Source: Hyphomicrobiaceae bacterium UBA7697 | GTDB taxonomy: Bacteria > Pseudomonadota > Alphaproteobacteria > Rhizobiales > Methyloligellaceae | Assembly (NCBI GenBank): GCA_002482645.1 | Contig: DLGJ01000012.1 | Coordinates: 221,534-285,533 of the forward strand | Reading direction: 5' to 3' | Length of the DNA: 64,000 nucleotides | Shown here: positions 8,345-16,881 of the stretch, one piece after another | Numbering within the stretch: position 1 is the first letter of the stretch | How the letters are laid out: every line of letters starts with the position of its first letter | Notes under the pieces: model-generated | The model's input: the letters and a program-made list of their open reading frames with translations, nothing else | Database searches by the model: none | What the model was told of the DNA's origin: nothing | Program-made: the position numbers and the translations under genes

Positions 8345-9574
8345 TCAATCGATAATCGTATCAACAGTCGCTTCGTCGCAGCGTGGACAACAGACGTTGA
8401 GACGTGTCCCGCCGCCGTCGCGATCCTCTAGGCGTAAGCTCCCACCGAGAGTGCGCGCCCGTTCCTGCATGATGATGAGGCCGTGATGCTGCTCGCCATC
8501 CTGCAACGCATGCTGGATGCCGATTCCGTTGTCTTCCACTCGCAGCGTGATGGAGCCGTCGTTCGTGCGCACGCTGACCCAGCAATAGCTGGCGTGAGAG
8601 TGGCGCACGACATTGCACAGCGCCTCTCGAAGAATGAGAAGCAATTGCGTTTCGTCCGCGACGGTCAATTTGCCCGCCTTCAACCGATTATCCAGATCGA
8701 ACGCAATCGAGCTTCGCCGCTCGAACTCTTCGATAGAGTCCTCGAGTGCCTGGGCGAAGGTCCTGCCGCGCATGGTCAGACGGAACGTCGTGATGAGCTC
8801 GCGCAGTTGCAGGTCCGCCGTGCTCAGCGTGCTGCGCACCTCCTGAAGCATTTTGTCGACATCGGAAATGCTATCGGGCCGTTTCCGAAGTGTGTCCTGC
8901 AGCAGGCTAACCTTTACCTTGAGATAGGAAATCGACTGCGCCAACGAATCGTGCAACTCGCGGGCGATCGCCGCGCGCTCCTCGCTCTGCGCGCTACGCA
9001 ACTTCATGCGGGCGCACCGGGCGCTATCGAGCACGCCGGACAAATATTTGCCGAAGGATTGGAGCGTGGCTTGGGAGACAGGCAGGTCGTCGCCGTCGAC
9101 GCGCAAGAGCAGGAGCCCGTGACCGGTGGAGCCTTGCGCGAATCCCTGTGCCAGAACCGTCGACTGCGGGTCCTCGGGATCGGTAAGCATTTCCGGTGCT
9201 CCCGATCTGTTCGACGTCGTGAACAACCGGCATTGCCGGATCGTCAGCATCCAGCGATCGCGATCGTCGGGCCCGACGGCGGCGAGCTGCACCAATTGAC
9301 GGCCGCTTTCGGTGCTGACGAAAATCGCACCGGACTGAGCGCCGGTCACTTCAATGATATGGGAGAGAATGAGTTCGAACGGCGCGACGGATTCCGGATC
9401 GGAGAGGAGGCGCGTCAAGACCTGATAGAGCAGATCGATGGTCGTGCCAGGGCCGTGCCGGTTCTCTTCGGTGAACGGCAGCGGCACCGACCGCGTGGCG
9501 AGCGTATGTCCGCCAGCGCGCTCAATATCGCCGTTCTCCCGGCTCTTCTTCGTTCCAGGAGTCACATTGCCCAT
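8345..9574 (-). CDS. Soluble NarX-type sensor histidine kinase
   Basis: The protein of up to 409 residues has no membrane segments. A GAF-like sensory region (about 45-190) includes LSHIIEVTGAQSGAIFV. A HisKA_3 dimerisation domain follows with the phospho-acceptor His in ERAAIARELHDSLAQSISYL (about 210), and then an HATPase domain with NVVRHSHAS, VEDNGIGI and HHGLIIMQERARTLGG. It phosphorylates the response regulator encoded immediately downstream. The absence of a membrane anchor points to a cytosolic cue such as a metabolite or redox state. The first 30-40 residues are poorly conserved-looking, so an internal start is possible. Confidence 0.85.
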   Translation of the reverse strand: MGNVTPGTKKSRENGDIERAGGHTLATRSVPLPFTEENRHGPGTTIDLLYQVLTRLLSDPESVAPFELILSHIIEVTGAQSGAIFVSTESGRQLVQLAAVGPDDRDRWMLTIRQCRLFTTSNRSGAPEMLTDPEDPQSTVLAQGFAQGSTGHGLLLLRVDGDDLPVSQATLQSFGKYLSGVLDSARCARMKLRSAQSEERAAIARELHDSLAQSISYLKVKVSLLQDTLRKRPDSISDVDKMLQEVRSTLSTADLQLRELITTFRLTMRGRTFAQALEDSIEEFERRSSIAFDLDNRLKAGKLTVADETQLLLILREALCNVVRHSHASYCWVSVRTNDGSITLRVEDNGIGIQHALQDGEQHHGLIIMQERARTLGGSLRLEDRDGGGTRLNVCCPRCDEATVDTIID

Positions 9575-9674
9575 AGCGACACCCCAGCACGACTTCCCGC
9601 CAGTGACAGAGCTTCTCCCGGCCCTTGACGCGACGGATCGTCCCTAGTGAAATGCGTCAAACATAAGAGCCTCT

Positions 9675-9689
9675 TTCAATATCATTGAA
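9675..9689. promoter_or_regulatory. Palindromic operator candidate before the XRE-cupin gene
   Basis: TTCAAT and ATTGAA arms flank a 3-nt spacer, in an AT-rich stretch of the divergent promoter region between the histidine kinase and the XRE-cupin gene. The TCAA-N5-TTGA core recurs in the larger palindrome at 12986-13008 before the FAD/gmaS operon. This fits autoregulation plus operon control by one regulator (inference). Confidence 0.45.
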
Positions 9690-9761
9690 TAATATTCGTG
9701 GCCAGACCTAATGGTAATCGGTTATGCTTGTCTGTGCGGTTTGTGTTGCAGCGCAGCATAA

Positions 9762-10442
9762 ATGCTGCTACTTGGACTAGAAGCCATGGTCCTAGACAAA
9801 AACGATACCCAAGGACTCTTCGCAGACCCCGGGGACATCTACGACGAGAGCTCGAGCCGAGAGGTGGCCAACTCGATTGGCAGCCAGGTGCGGGCCGCGC
9901 GCAATAAGCACGGGCTGACGGTTGCGAGAGTTGCTCAACTGACCGGCCTATCGTCAGGCATGTTGTCGAAGGTGGAGAACGGCGTCGCCTTTCCGTCTCT
10001 CACGACGCTGCACGCCTTGTCGCGCGTCTTCAAAGTCCCGATGACATATTTTTTCGAGACGCATCAGGAGACGCAGGGCTGTTGCTACGTCAAAAGAGAC
10101 GGCGGACTCTTTATCGAGAGCCGCGGCTCCAAAGTCGGGCACCAATATCAGCTCCTGGGACATGGTGTCGGCAAGGAATTGTCCGTTTCGCCGTACATGA
10201 TCGAGATCAACGACAACTCCGAGGTGTTTCCTCTGTTTCAACACCCGGGAGTGGAGTTCCTCCATATGATCGAAGGCGAAATGGTCTACGAGCATGGCGG
10301 CAAGCCCTATCGCCTAAGTCCGGGCGATTCGCTCTTCTTCGAGGGCACCACGGCCCACGGTCCGCTCGAGCTCATCAAGCTGCCGATTCGGTTTCTCTCC
10401 GTCATTTCCGAGCTGGGCCGGAACGACAACGGACAGCGCTAG
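9762..10442 (+). CDS. XRE-family regulator with C-terminal cupin domain
   Basis: The protein is up to 226 residues. The N-terminal XRE helix-turn-helix spans about residues 45-100 (IGSQVRAARNKHGLTVARVA, then TGLSSGMLSKVENG). A C-terminal cupin_2 domain (about 130-215) includes FPLFQHPGVEFLHMIEGEMV and LSPGDSLFFEGTTAHGP, likely a small-ligand or metal pocket. Members of this class often regulate adjacent amine or amino-acid catabolic genes and bind a pathway metabolite. It is transcribed toward the FAD/gmaS/mgs operon, with only two minus-strand genes between. An ATG at 9786 (MVLDKN) is an equally good start; neither has a strong ribosome site. Confidence 0.85.
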   Translation: MLLLGLEAMVLDKNDTQGLFADPGDIYDESSSREVANSIGSQVRAARNKHGLTVARVAQLTGLSSGMLSKVENGVAFPSLTTLHALSRVFKVPMTYFFETHQETQGCCYVKRDGGLFIESRGSKVGHQYQLLGHGVGKELSVSPYMIEINDNSEVFPLFQHPGVEFLHMIEGEMVYEHGGKPYRLSPGDSLFFEGTTAHGPLELIKLPIRFLSVISELGRNDNGQR

Positions 10443-10518
10443 CTTGGCGCCGCTGAACGACGTTCTCGCGAAGTAACGTGTTGCGGAGAGCGCGCCGCCG
10501 CGCTTGGCGCGGGCAGGG

Positions 10519-11313
10519 TCAGTGCGACATGAGGATTGGCACGGTCATGGTCTTCATGATCGTGCGCGTCACCCCGCCCAGAATGTACTCGCGCATGCGG
10601 CTGTGATGATAGCCGCCCATGACCATCAGATCCGCGCCGAGATCGGCGACTTGCGACAAGAGCAAGTCGGCCGTCTTCGTATCTGGATCGAGCGGAATGC
10701 GGCGCAGTTCGACATCGACGTCGTGGCGCGCGAGGTGTTGGGCGATGTCGGTGCCGGGATCGGCGCCGAGCGTGGTGCTCTGTCCGTCCGTGGCCACGAG
10801 GATGACGGTCTTGCCTGCCTGCCGGAGAATCGGAAGTGCGTCGGCGAGGGCGCGTGCGGCCGTGCTGCTCGCGTCCCACGCCACGATGGTGGTTTGCGGC
10901 ACGGGCTTTGGCCGGCCGGCCCAAGGAACCACAAGCACCGGCCTTCCGCTATGGAACAGGAGTTCTTCATAGACCGCGGTCTGCAACCTGCCTTGTTGCG
11001 ATCCGTCCGTCGCCGGCTGTCCGATGACGGTCATGTCCGTGTGCCGGGCCTGGAGCGCCAATAGGCCGGCCAAGTCGCCGGGGGCGCATTCGGTCAGCCG
11101 CGTCTCCATCGTGAGGCCCCGCTGCTCGCCCGCGCGGGCGAACGCGCTCAACGCGGCTTGCGCATCGTCCCGCAACGAGGCAACGCCGGCGGGCACGTGG
11201 GCGACGCCGATCGTATGGGCTCCGTGGGCCTCGGCGATGCCGAGTGCGTAGGCCAATTGAGTCTCGGACGCCGTGAATGCGTCGATCTGAATGAGCAGGT
11301 CCTTGATGGCCAT
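10519..11313 (-). CDS. Universal stress protein with two UspA domains
   Basis: The 264-residue tandem UspA protein has domain 1 at about residues 1-140 (MAIKDLLIQIDAFTASETQL) and domain 2 at about 150-262 (TTIVAWDASSTAARALADAL). The second domain ends VMGGYHHSRMREYILGGVTR, which contains the G-2x-G-9x-G-like nucleotide-binding loop typical of ATP-binding Usp. It is a cytosolic stress protein of unspecified partner. The gap to ribBA upstream on the same strand is about 50 bp, so the two may share a transcript. Confidence 0.9.
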   Translation of the reverse strand: MAIKDLLIQIDAFTASETQLAYALGIAEAHGAHTIGVAHVPAGVASLRDDAQAALSAFARAGEQRGLTMETRLTECAPGDLAGLLALQARHTDMTVIGQPATDGSQQGRLQTAVYEELLFHSGRPVLVVPWAGRPKPVPQTTIVAWDASSTAARALADALPILRQAGKTVILVATDGQSTTLGADPGTDIAQHLARHDVDVELRRIPLDPDTKTADLLLSQVADLGADLMVMGGYHHSRMREYILGGVTRTIMKTMTVPILMSH

Positions 11314-11366
11314 GGAGTCCTCGGATATCGGCGTTGAACGGGAGCGGCGCTAAAGCCGCCGTCGTG

Positions 11367-12647
11367 TCACCTCGTTGACTGAGTCCGTCCCGATTCGGGG
11401 CACGGCTCGTCCAAATGGGTCAGGTGGTGCCCGAGCTTGTCGCGCTTCGTCCGCAGGTAACGCATGTTCGCGGGGTTGGGCGCGATTTCGAGCGGCACCT
11501 GTTCGACGACCCGTAAGCCGTCGGCTGCGAGCGCATGCACTTTTCGAGGATTGTTGGTCAGCAGACGGATGTCGCGTACGCCGAGGAACCGCAGGATCTG
11601 AGCGCCGATCGTGTAATCGCGCTTGTCCGCCGGAAAGCCTAGACGCAGATTGGCCTCGACCGTATCGAGGCCGGTATCCTGCAGGCGATAGGCTTGCAGC
11701 TTGTTCGCAAGTCCGATCCCGCGGCCCTCCTGGCGCATATAAAGCAAGACGCCGCATTCGGACTTGGCAATGCTGTCGAGCGCCGCATCGCGTTGCTCGC
11801 CGCAGTCGCAGCGCAAGGAATGGAAGACGTCGCCCGTCATGCATTCGGAGTGGACGCGCACCATGGCCGTCTTTCCGATCGGCGCCGAGCCCGTGCGTGC
11901 GGGGCTCGGAATCCCTCTCGTCAGGGCGACATGCTCAGTGCCGTCGAGAATGCTGCGGAAGAGGTGGACCATGAACGGCCCGTGCCGCGTGGGCATGGGG
12001 ACGTCGAGTTCCACGGGCTCGAAGAGCTGTTCGGTCTGCTGCCGGTAAGCGACGAGGCTTTCGATCGTGCAAACCTTGAAGTCGAATTGCCGTGCGAATT
12101 TGTGAAGTTCGGGCGTCCGCGCCATGGAGCCGTCGTCGTTCATGATCTCGCAGATCACACCGGCTGGGCGCGCGCCGGCGAGCCTGGCGAAATCCAGAAT
12201 CGCTTCCGTGTGTCCTGGGCGGACGAGAACGCCGCCGTCTTTCGCACGTAGCGGGAAGACATGGCCCGGCCGGCTGAAGTCCATCGACGAGGTGTCGGGA
12301 TCGGCCGCGCGGCGAATCGTATGCGCGCGTGCGTGCGCGCTGATTCCGGGGCCAGGGGCGTCGGCCGCATCGATGGAAATCGTGAAGCCGGTCCCGAAGG
12401 CGTTGCTGTGACGGCGCGGTTGCAGTTCCAGGCCCAGCCGGTCGCAATCCCCGCCCGGAAGCGGGAGGCATATGAGCCCGCGCCCTTGGGTCGCCATGAA
12501 GCTGATAGATTCGGGAGTGGCGTACTCTGCGAGCATCGCCAGATCCCCCTCGTTCTCGCGGTCGGGATCGTCGATCAGGACGACCATGCGTCCCCGTTTC
12601 AGATCCTCTACCGCTTCGGGCACTGAGCAAAAACGATCCATCATCAT
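11367..12647 (-). CDS. ribBA: Bifunctional 3,4-dihydroxy-2-butanone-4-phosphate synthase / GTP cyclohydrolase II
   Basis: This 426-residue two-domain riboflavin enzyme starts with the RibB domain (about 1-205), which contains IDDPDRENEGDLAMLAEYAT, the acidic metal/substrate site, and HTEAILDFARLAG. The RibA domain (about 210-400) keeps the zinc cysteines in ECMTGDVFHSLRCDCGEQ and the QEGRGIGLANKLQAY loop, so both activities look intact. It supplies both precursors for FMN/FAD. A methylotroph using flavin-rich amine dehydrogenases and ETF has a clear need for these. It is divergent from the FAD/gmaS operon. No FMN-riboswitch-like sequence was recognised in the upstream region. Confidence 0.95.
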   Translation of the reverse strand: MMMDRFCSVPEAVEDLKRGRMVVLIDDPDRENEGDLAMLAEYATPESISFMATQGRGLICLPLPGGDCDRLGLELQPRRHSNAFGTGFTISIDAADAPGPGISAHARAHTIRRAADPDTSSMDFSRPGHVFPLRAKDGGVLVRPGHTEAILDFARLAGARPAGVICEIMNDDGSMARTPELHKFARQFDFKVCTIESLVAYRQQTEQLFEPVELDVPMPTRHGPFMVHLFRSILDGTEHVALTRGIPSPARTGSAPIGKTAMVRVHSECMTGDVFHSLRCDCGEQRDAALDSIAKSECGVLLYMRQEGRGIGLANKLQAYRLQDTGLDTVEANLRLGFPADKRDYTIGAQILRFLGVRDIRLLTNNPRKVHALAADGLRVVEQVPLEIAPNPANMRYLRTKRDKLGHHLTHLDEPCPESGRTQSTR

Positions 12648-12953
12648 GAGGCCATGATAGATGAGGTTGCGGCGCCTGAAACTACACCCGAAGTTATAGT
12701 CCCGATGGGGAATGGGGGCGTTGGACGTTCGCCGATGCGCGCGCGGACCCGTTCGGGCCGGAACGGTCCGGGCGGAGTGGCGGCAATCCCGGCAACGTCT
12801 CTATCTCGAAACTTCGAAATCCCATCCGTCATGCGCGCCGCTGCCGGCGGCGGCGCTTGGCGAGACCCCTTTTCAAGACTGGAAATTCGGGTGACTTGAA
12901 ACTGACACCTACCCTCCATTGGGTATGGAAAGGCGCCAGCCTAAACGGATATC

Positions 12954-12968
12954 TTGAACAAGGTTCAA
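12954..12968. promoter_or_regulatory. Inverted repeat in the FAD/gmaS operon promoter
   Basis: TTGAAC and GTTCAA arms with a 3-nt spacer lie 61 bp upstream of the FAD gene start, within the 382-bp divergent ribBA/FAD intergenic region. The rest of that region (12648-12950) shows no gene. Confidence 0.35.
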
Positions 12969-12985
12969 GGTTCGAGACTGACACG

Positions 12986-13008
12986 AAACATCAAATTGTT
13001 TGATGTTT
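12986..13008. promoter_or_regulatory. Perfect 10-bp palindrome before the FAD/gmaS/mgs operon
   Basis: The arms AAACATCAAA and TTTGATGTTT are perfectly complementary around a TTG spacer, ending 21 bp before the ATG at 13030. A position overlapping the likely leader or core promoter suits a repressor operator. It shares the TCAA-N5-TTGA core with the palindrome before the XRE-cupin gene. It could alternatively be a hairpin in the 5' leader, but its AT-richness argues for DNA binding. Confidence 0.55.
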
Positions 13009-13029
13009 GCCAGTGTCTTAGGCGCAAAG

Positions 13030-14385
13030 ATGGGTTCAATGGAACAGTCAGCCAGTTCGAAATACGTTATTATTGGCGCAGGCATTCACGGCCTGAGCAC
13101 AGCATATCACCTTGCGCTTCAATTGAAAGCGACTGGCAAGGGATCGGGCGAGGACATTCTCGTCGTGGACAAGGCTGCGATCGGCGGCGGTGCGTCCGGA
13201 ATTGCCTGCGGTGTGGTTCGCAACAACTACTTCCAGCCGGCCATGCGCGAGTTGATGGCGCACTCCGTGGAGGTGTGGGAAAGCGACCCGAAGGCCTACA
13301 GCTATCATCCCGTCGGCTACATGCAGATCAGTGCCGAGTGCATGCATGAGGACGTGGCGACGATCTACGAACAGCAACAGGCGATCGGCTACGAGTCCAC
13401 GTTCATCGAGGGCACGGACGACTGCCAGAAATACATGCTCGGCCTGTTCGACGATTGGCAGGCCAAGGGCATCACGTCGGTCCTTCACGAGAAGCGCGGC
13501 GGTTACGCCAACAACACGGCGGCTCTTTACGGCTTGGCCGGCAAGGCCGAGGAACAAGGCGTGCGCATTTCGACCGGCGTCGAGGTGCAGGGCTTCGAGT
13601 TTGCTCCCGGCTCCGGCGCGGTGACGGGCGTGATTACGAATCGCGGCACGATCGCGTGCGATGAGGTCATCATCGGCCCGGGACCGTGGGTGCTGAAGTT
13701 TTGGGACATGCTGGACCTGCCGCGGGCGATTTCCATCAAGGGCGCCGACGGCACGATGCACGACAACGTACCGATGTGGAAATTCTGGTGCTTGGAGGAG
13801 GGGACGCTCGGCGTCGATCCCGACATGCACAAGACGAACGACGGCAAGATGCCGCCCGTCATCCACGTGGACACGGACGCTCCGCTCTATTCGGATGTCG
13901 ACGGTTCCGTGATCACCGATAAGCTGTGGGGTCTCTATTACAAGCCGGACTTCAACTTCGGCGGCATTCAGGGCGGTGCGTCGCCTTACAAGGTCGACGA
14001 GGATCCCTACAAGGTTGCGCTCGATCCATATGGTCCCGACTCGCCTGACTTCATCGTCGGCGACGACTTCATCCATATGTGGTGCTCGATGCTGGCGCAT
14101 TGCCAGAAGCGGTTCGAGGGCAAGATTTCGTCCTACAAGCATAAAGAGAAGTCAGGTGGGCTCGGTTGTTTCACGCCCGACAATTTCCCTGTCTTCGATA
14201 AGTTCCGCGAGAACGTGTATGTCATCGCCGATTCCAACCATGGCTACAAAATGATTGGCGTTGGCAAACTCGTTGCGCAAGAGTTGGTCGGGGAGAAGAG
14301 CAAACTTCTGGAGCCGTTCCGTTTCGGGCGTTTCGCCAAGGGTGAATTGCATCCTGTCTCCCATAGCCCATTTCCGTGGAGTTGA
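13030..14385 (+). CDS. FAD-dependent amine oxidoreductase (DAO/sarcosine-oxidase family)
   Basis: The 451-residue protein has an N-terminal dinucleotide fold YVIIGAGIHGLSTAYHLAL, a second FAD motif LVVDKAAIGGGASGIACGVV and a C-terminal GCFTPDNFPVFDKFRENVYV then SNHGYKMIGVGKL. This matches the DAO/SoxB family that oxidises N-methyl or amino groups. It resembles MgdA/SoxB in layout, but no SoxA, SoxD or SoxG-like partner follows. It heads the gmaS-mgsABC run with a 16-bp gap to gmaS. I infer a possible single-subunit N-methylglutamate dehydrogenase (N-methylglutamate to glutamate plus formaldehyde); another secondary amine substrate is possible. ATG 13030 was chosen for AGG at -10; ATG 13039 is an alternative. 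The longer frame from 13000 begins inside the palindrome. Confidence 0.75.
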   Translation: MGSMEQSASSKYVIIGAGIHGLSTAYHLALQLKATGKGSGEDILVVDKAAIGGGASGIACGVVRNNYFQPAMRELMAHSVEVWESDPKAYSYHPVGYMQISAECMHEDVATIYEQQQAIGYESTFIEGTDDCQKYMLGLFDDWQAKGITSVLHEKRGGYANNTAALYGLAGKAEEQGVRISTGVEVQGFEFAPGSGAVTGVITNRGTIACDEVIIGPGPWVLKFWDMLDLPRAISIKGADGTMHDNVPMWKFWCLEEGTLGVDPDMHKTNDGKMPPVIHVDTDAPLYSDVDGSVITDKLWGLYYKPDFNFGGIQGGASPYKVDEDPYKVALDPYGPDSPDFIVGDDFIHMWCSMLAHCQKRFEGKISSYKHKEKSGGLGCFTPDNFPVFDKFRENVYVIADSNHGYKMIGVGKLVAQELVGEKSKLLEPFRFGRFAKGELHPVSHSPFPWS

Positions 14386-14401
14386 TGTTAGGGAGGCGTC
14401 A

Positions 14402-15874
14402 ATGGATGTCATAAATTACGTTGAAGACCCGCAACGGCAAGAACTGGTCAAAGAAGTTCGTAAGAAGATCGACGAACTTGGAATTGAGTATCTTTACCTG
14501 CAGTTCGTGTCGATCACGGGCCGCATCATGGGTAAGGGCATCCCGGCCGATCACTGGGAGAACGTAGCGAAGAAGGGCTTCCAGCTCGTCTACGGCGCGA
14601 CGGTCAACCTGTTCCTGAATCGGCACGGCGAATATTTCGGCTACGGTCCTGAAGCTGCGGAGCTCGTCGGCATCCCGGATCCCGAGACGTTCATGCAGCT
14701 GCCGTGGGATAAGCGGGTCGCGCGCATGTACTGCACGCTGTTCCGCAACCGCGAGGAAAAAGAGAACCCGGGTGGCTTCCTGACTTCGGATAGCCGCGGC
14801 AATCTTCGCCGTCTCCATCAGGAGTTCCAGAACAAGCACAACGGTCTGCATCTGCGTGTCGGCACCGAGCCGGAGATGATGTGGCTGAAGAAGGACGAGA
14901 ATGGCAAGCCCGCGGGCGGCTATTCCGCGCCGTACTGCTACCACATCGACCAGTTCGAGAGCTTGCGTCCCGTCTACATGAAGGTGATCGAGTATTCCCG
15001 GAATATGGGTCTCGACATCATCCAGGGCGATCACGAAGATGCCCCCGGTCAGCTCGAGCTGAACTGGATGTATGACGACGTGCTGCGTAACGCCGACCGC
15101 CTGACGACCTACCGTCAGATTTGCGCTCAGGTCGCGCGCGAGTTCGACATCATCGCTTGCTTCATGACCAAGCCCTTCATGGGCGTGTCGGCGAGCGGTT
15201 GCCATCACAACATGTCGCTATGGCGCGGCGGTGAAGATGTGTTCCGGCCGACCGGCAACGACATCAACAATCTGCCGGGCATGGCGCAGAACTACATGTA
15301 TGTCTCCGGCGGCGACAACACGTTCATGCCGGACGGCGACGACCCGCAAATGCCTGGCAAGGCGGGGCTCGCTGCCATCGGCGGTATCGTGCACCACCTG
15401 CGCGCCCTGACCGCGATCGGGTCCTCGACGGTGAACTCCTATCGCCGTCTTTGGGACACGGGCTTCTGGGCGCCGATCTTCGCGGACTGGGGTTTCCAGA
15501 ACCGCACGACGGGCTTGCGCGTTTCGGCGCCGGGCCGGTTTGAGTACCGTTCGGTGGACTCGATGGTGAACCCCTATCTGATGGGCGCCACGATCCTCGC
15601 GGCCGCCGACGACGGTATCGACAACAATCTCGATCCGGGCGAGCCCGAAGAGCGCAACATCTACGACGCCATCGCGGCCGGCAAGGAAGTCAAGAGGCTG
15701 CCGATGAATCTCGGCGAAGCGCTCCAGGCTTTGGCTGACGACAAGGTCGTGCAGCGCGGCATGCCCGGCGAGATGTACCGTCTCTACGACGAGTACAAAC
15801 GGGACGAGTGGGAGCGTTTCAACCACACCGTTACCGAATGGGATGTGGAGACGTACCTCAACTGCCTGCCCTAG
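14402..15874 (+). CDS. gmaS: Gamma-glutamylmethylamide synthetase / type III glutamine synthetase
   Basis: This 490-residue glutamine-synthetase-fold enzyme carries the glutamate/metal motif LRVGTEPEMMW, QGDHEDAPGQLELNW, the ATP-site region MTKPFMGVSASGCHHNMSLW and the C-terminal RFEYRSVDSMVNPYL. It belongs to the GSIII/GlnT-GmaS branch. GmaS joins methylamine to glutamate with ATP to give gamma-glutamylmethylamide; GlnT homologues use ammonia. The flanking mgsABC-like genes and the amine dehydrogenase upstream favour the methylamine role, but sequence reading alone cannot exclude glutamine synthesis. The ATG follows AGGGAGG, 16 bp after the FAD gene stop; the longer frame from 14255 overlaps that gene. 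Confidence 0.8.
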   Translation: MDVINYVEDPQRQELVKEVRKKIDELGIEYLYLQFVSITGRIMGKGIPADHWENVAKKGFQLVYGATVNLFLNRHGEYFGYGPEAAELVGIPDPETFMQLPWDKRVARMYCTLFRNREEKENPGGFLTSDSRGNLRRLHQEFQNKHNGLHLRVGTEPEMMWLKKDENGKPAGGYSAPYCYHIDQFESLRPVYMKVIEYSRNMGLDIIQGDHEDAPGQLELNWMYDDVLRNADRLTTYRQICAQVAREFDIIACFMTKPFMGVSASGCHHNMSLWRGGEDVFRPTGNDINNLPGMAQNYMYVSGGDNTFMPDGDDPQMPGKAGLAAIGGIVHHLRALTAIGSSTVNSYRRLWDTGFWAPIFADWGFQNRTTGLRVSAPGRFEYRSVDSMVNPYLMGATILAAADDGIDNNLDPGEPEERNIYDAIAAGKEVKRLPMNLGEALQALADDKVVQRGMPGEMYRLYDEYKRDEWERFNHTVTEWDVETYLNCLP

Positions 15875-15893
15875 TGGCTGAACAAGAGCTTGG

Positions 15894-15920
15894 ACGCGTT
15901 GTGAATCATTCGACACGCGT
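15894..15920. promoter_or_regulatory. Imperfect inverted repeat between gmaS and mgsA
   Basis: 13-nt arms starting and ending in ACGCGT (10 of 13 positions paired) meet around a single base, in the 71-bp gap. It could be an internal processing or attenuation site or an operator. Confidence 0.25.
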
Positions 15921-15945
15921 TTGGTGAAACGGAGGAACGAAAACA

Positions 15946-16881
15946 ATGTGCGGGATTGCTGGTGTCATTCACCGCGGTAAAGCGGTGGGCGTCGGTCAAG
16001 AGATGACCGCGATGCTACAAAGTCTGAAGCATCGCGGGCCCGACTCGACTGGGTTTGCCATCTACGGATTGCCCAAGGCTGACGAATACGTCATGCGCTT
16101 GAAGCTGGCCGAGGCCGAGGATTTCGAAACGGATTACAATATCCGCGACAAGATCCGCGACCGTCAGGCTCAGGTCGACAATCGGCTGGCGGAGCTCGGC
16201 GCGGAGACGATCGAAGTCGATCAGCCCACGCCTTACGCGTTTCGCTATCGTCTTCGCTATTCCGGCGATACGAAGCAGCTTGCCACCGATCTGGAGCATA
16301 TCGAGGGCGGCGAAGTCCTGTCCTTCGGAAACTCCCTCGAGTTGATCAAGGATCTCGGCGATGCGACCGTCGTGTCGCAGCAGTACGGGCTCGGAGATTT
16401 CAAGGGCACGCACGGAATCGGCCATACGCGCATGGCAACGGAATCGGATGTCGATATCCGTTCGGCGCATCCCTACTGGGCCTATCCGTACAACGACATC
16501 AGTGTCGTTCATAACGGTCAGATCACGAACTATTGGATCATGCGCCGTGAGATGGAACGGCTTGGGCACCGGTTCATGTCGAACTGCGATTCCGAGTTGC
16601 TGGCTGTCTACACCGCCAACAACCTGGAGCAGGGCGCGACCCTGGAGGACTCGCTGAAATCCTCGATCAAGGATATCGACGGCGTGTTCACCTACATCGT
16701 GGCCACCGACAAAGAGCTCGGCATGGCCAAGGACACGATGGCCGCCAAGCCGATGGTTCTCTACGAAAGCGACGAGACCGTTGCGCTTGCCTCGGAGGAA
16801 GTGGCCATCCGCGCCATCGTCCCCCACGAAATCGATACGTATGATCCATATGATGAGGAGGTGCGGGTATGGCAGCGCTAA
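15946..16881 (+). CDS. mgsA: N-methylglutamate synthase subunit A, class II glutamine amidotransferase domain
   Basis: The 311-residue protein starts MCGIAGVIHRGKAVG; Cys2 is the N-terminal nucleophile of class II amidotransferases after Met removal. It also carries LKHRGPDSTGFAIYG, GIGHTRMATESDVDIRSAHPY and VHNGQITNYWIMRREME, the substrate-binding core. In the N-methylglutamate pathway this subunit would release the methylamine group of gamma-glutamylmethylamide for transfer by MgsC. It equals one domain of GltB and is related to GlxB of rhizobia. GGAGGAACG precedes the ATG. Its 3' end overlaps mgsB by 13 bp, showing translational coupling. Confidence 0.85.
   Translation: MCGIAGVIHRGKAVGVGQEMTAMLQSLKHRGPDSTGFAIYGLPKADEYVMRLKLAEAEDFETDYNIRDKIRDRQAQVDNRLAELGAETIEVDQPTPYAFRYRLRYSGDTKQLATDLEHIEGGEVLSFGNSLELIKDLGDATVVSQQYGLGDFKGTHGIGHTRMATESDVDIRSAHPYWAYPYNDISVVHNGQITNYWIMRREMERLGHRFMSNCDSELLAVYTANNLEQGATLEDSLKSSIKDIDGVFTYIVATDKELGMAKDTMAAKPMVLYESDETVALASEEVAIRAIVPHEIDTYDPYDEEVRVWQR

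Noticed and set aside
12648..12953. Possible FMN riboswitch before ribBA
   Set aside because: The conserved RFN-element segments could not be found on the minus strand.
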